The translations under genes were made by a program, and so were the position numbers. From Homoserinimonas sedimenticola (lineage in GTDB: Bacteria; Actinomycetota; Actinomycetes; Actinomycetales; Microbacteriaceae), in assembly GCF_026094475.1 (NCBI RefSeq), contig NZ_JAPELL010000001.1, positions 1,388,326-1,452,325 on the forward strand: 64,000 nt of DNA, in the 5' to 3' direction. Under the pieces are notes generated by a model. That model was not told where the DNA came from and searched no databases. It worked only from the letters and a program-made list of their open reading frames with translations. Shown here in pieces: positions 61,444-64,000 of the stretch (positions within the stretch are counted from its first letter, which is position 1; every line of letters begins with the position of its first letter).

Positions 61444-62358
61444 GTGCTCACCGTCATCGTCGGGCTCGCCGGCGCCCTCAGCTACGGTGCAGCCGACTTC
61501 TTCGGCGGGCTCGCCTCGAGACGCATCAGCAGCATCCGGGCGACCGCGATCGCCGCTGTCGTCGGTCTCATCGTGCTGCTTCTGGCCCTCCCCCTCGTCG
61601 GCGGCGAGTGGTCGGCGCAGGCCGTGCTCTTCGGCGCCCTCTCCGGGGTGACCGGCGCGGGCGCCCTCGTGCTGCTCTACGCCTGTCTCGCTCTCGGGCC
61701 CATGAGCATCCTCTCGCCGCTCACCGCCCTCGTCGCGGCGATCGTGCCGATGTCGGTCGGTCTCGCGAGCGGCGATCGTCTCGCTCCGCTCGGCTATGCC
61801 GCGCTCGGCCTCGCGCTCGTCGCGGTCGTGCTCGTCGGCTTCGTGCCCGAGAAGGATGCTGCACGGCCCACCGTGCGCGCGCTCGCCATGGCGGTCGCCT
61901 CGGGCGCGCTCATCGGCGCCTTCCTCGTACTGATCGACCTGACCCCGGATGACTCGGGGCTCGTGCCCCTCGTCGCCAACCGTGCCACCAACTCCGCCGT
62001 CATGTTCTGCGTGGTGGCGGTGCTCGCAATCGTCGCCGCCCGTCGGCGGAGGAGCGCCGCAGCATCCGCCCCCATCACGCAACCGTCGGATGTCGTCGCG
62101 GAGACGCACGGCCCGCACCCGTGGGTGGCGGGCGCGAAGTTTGCGGTGTTGTGCGGCCTGCTCGACGCGGGCGCGAACGCGCTCCTGCTGCTGGGGCTGC
62201 GACTCGGTGAGCTGAGCGTCATGGCAGTGCTGACGGCGATGTACCCGGCGGGCACGATCATCCTCGCGGCGATCGTGCTGCGGGAGCGGCTGACCGCGCT
62301 GCAGTGGGTGGGGCTGGCACTCGCGGTGACGGCTGCGGGGATGCTCGCGCTCGCGTAG
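61444..62358 (+). CDS. EamA (DMT) family transporter
   Basis: 304 aa from GTG with ten membrane helices in two EamA repeats. LSYGAADFFGGLASRR opens the first repeat, LSPLTALVAAIVPMSVGL and the second-repeat PAGTIILAAIVLRERLTALQWVGLAL are typical. Predicted drug/metabolite exporter; substrate unknown. An Arg/Ala-rich loop sits between repeats. The GTG follows TAACGT by six bases; no ribosome site. Confidence 0.9.
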   Translation: MLTVIVGLAGALSYGAADFFGGLASRRISSIRATAIAAVVGLIVLLLALPLVGGEWSAQAVLFGALSGVTGAGALVLLYACLALGPMSILSPLTALVAAIVPMSVGLASGDRLAPLGYAALGLALVAVVLVGFVPEKDAARPTVRALAMAVASGALIGAFLVLIDLTPDDSGLVPLVANRATNSAVMFCVVAVLAIVAARRRRSAAASAPITQPSDVVAETHGPHPWVAGAKFAVLCGLLDAGANALLLLGLRLGELSVMAVLTAMYPAGTIILAAIVLRERLTALQWVGLALAVTAAGMLALA

Positions 62359-62362
62359 CTGC

Positions 62363-62368
62363 TAACGT
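62363..62368 (+). promoter_or_regulatory. TANNNT box of leaderless transcript for the 117-aa gene
   Basis: TAACGT, six bases (CAGCGC), then the ATG at 62375. Confidence 0.45.
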
Positions 62369-62374
62369 CAGCGC

Positions 62375-62728
62375 ATGGCCGTGGACCCCACCTGGATCGA
62401 ACACCGTCGCGGCGACCGCGAGCGGCTCGGATGGATGCGCCCCGAGGGCGAGGGCTTTGTAGTAATCGACTTGCTCGGCCGCGAACTGACCGGGGTGGTC
62501 GACTGGTTCACCGCGGAAGAGACATTGGATGCCACGGGCATCGGCTACCTCGCGGAACCCTACGAACTACTCCTCGACGACGGCAGATGGCTTTGTGTGC
62601 GCATCACGGAGGTCTCGACGGACGAGATCCGCGTCAAGCGCGAGGACTGGGGCGCCATTGACGTGCCGCTGCTGGAGCACACGGTGGAGTTTCCGATACC
62701 CGAGCGACTGCGACCGCTGGAGTCGTAG
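62375..62728 (+). CDS. Conserved hypothetical protein
   Basis: 117 aa, acidic, soluble, no signal peptide. MAVDPTWIEHRRGDRERLGWMRPEGEGFV suggests a beta-rich start; DWFTAEETLDATGIGYLA and RITEVSTDEIRVKREDWG follow. I do not recognise the family. Own -10 box (leaderless) and a strong terminator after it indicate an independent transcription unit. Confidence 0.75.
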   Translation: MAVDPTWIEHRRGDRERLGWMRPEGEGFVVIDLLGRELTGVVDWFTAEETLDATGIGYLAEPYELLLDDGRWLCVRITEVSTDEIRVKREDWGAIDVPLLEHTVEFPIPERLRPLES

Positions 62729-62744
62729 CCGCGCCTTCATGCAG

Positions 62745-62786
62745 AACGGCTCCCGCTCCTCGATTTATCGAGGCACGGGAGCCGTT
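62745..62786. terminator. Terminator hairpin between the 117-aa gene and the helicase
   Basis: An 11-bp perfect outer stem AACGGCTCCCG/CGGGAGCCGTT with an inner CCTCGA/TCGAGG stem. It lies between convergent genes. Confidence 0.75.
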
Positions 62787-62798
62787 GATGCGTGCGGG

Positions 62799-62810
62799 GT
62801 TTCGGTACGG
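62799..62810. repeat. Second copy of GGTTTCGGTACG
   Basis: GGTTTCGGTACG matches 57142-57153 exactly and lies in the same sort of position, after a terminator between convergent genes. Confidence 0.45.
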
Positions 62811-62903
62811 CCCTGCCCTCCCTCGCAAGCACGGTCGCGGCTCGCGCAAGCGCTGGCGCGATTGCTGCCGAGCGACCCGCGCTACTCACCCCGCGAAGGG
62901 GCG

Positions 62904-64000
<1,097 letters not shown>

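Overview
The window is high-GC DNA (by eye about 68-70% G+C) from an actinobacterium, most likely a member of the Microbacteriaceae. Evidence: GTG and TTG starts, many genes whose start codon lies 6-7 nt after a TANNNT box (leaderless type), the tilS/ppa divergent pair, an actinobacterial Tad (Flp) pilus cluster without secretin, a split proton-translocating transhydrogenase, and strong over-use of the word GGATGC/GCATCC. I see no insertion sequence, prophage, CRISPR array or rRNA.

Layout. 1-4300: tilS fragment, ppa, two tandem M23 peptidoglycan hydrolases and a Glu-Asp-Phe tRNA cluster. 4400-5511: a DUF305 membrane protein and an HtaA-domain protein. 5615-15318 (minus strand): a mostly overlapping operon that starts with the Flp pilin and runs through tadE, a tadG-like gene, cpaB, cpaE, tadA, tadB and tadC, then a Nudix hydrolase, a LOV-GAF-GGDEF-EAL protein and an ElaA-type acetyltransferase. 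15539-18416: pntB-pntAB-pntAA. 18608-20394: DUF488, a TspO-like membrane protein and thioredoxin. 20395-20974: a 580-bp non-coding, hairpin-rich stretch.

20975-45334 is a large exopolysaccharide (EPS) locus. It has a polyprenyl-phosphate sugar-1-phosphate transferase, five glycosyltransferases, a Wzy-type polymerase, a Wzz-like protein with a degenerate kinase domain, a Wzx flippase, a pyruvyl transferase, an F420-hydrogenase-beta-like protein, a CDP-alcohol phosphotransferase, a TagD-like cytidylyltransferase, a 1607-aa secreted multidomain protein and three paralogous secreted beta-helix proteins. Most adjacent plus-strand genes overlap by 1-4 bp. The secreted proteins look like matrix-binding or matrix-processing partners of the polymer: one uncharacterised ~200-aa module is found twice in the 1607-aa protein and once in the largest beta-helix protein.

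45406-64000 is mixed housekeeping and accessory DNA: an acyltransferase, a serine beta-lactamase-like protein, a GNAT remnant, recQ, a dihydrofolate-reductase-like protein, an acyl-CoA oxidase, a CPBP protease, cysE and cysK, a hipBA toxin-antitoxin pair with visible operators, a secreted ExeM/NucH nuclease plus 5'-nucleotidase fusion, an EamA transporter, a small conserved hypothetical protein and a DEAD-box RNA helicase cut by the window end.

The two most interesting points are the blue-light-type (LOV) c-di-GMP phosphodiesterase built into the pilus operon, and the EPS locus with its family of co-encoded beta-helix and shared-module secreted proteins. Together with the M23 hydrolases they suggest a surface-attachment or biofilm programme, but that link is inference.
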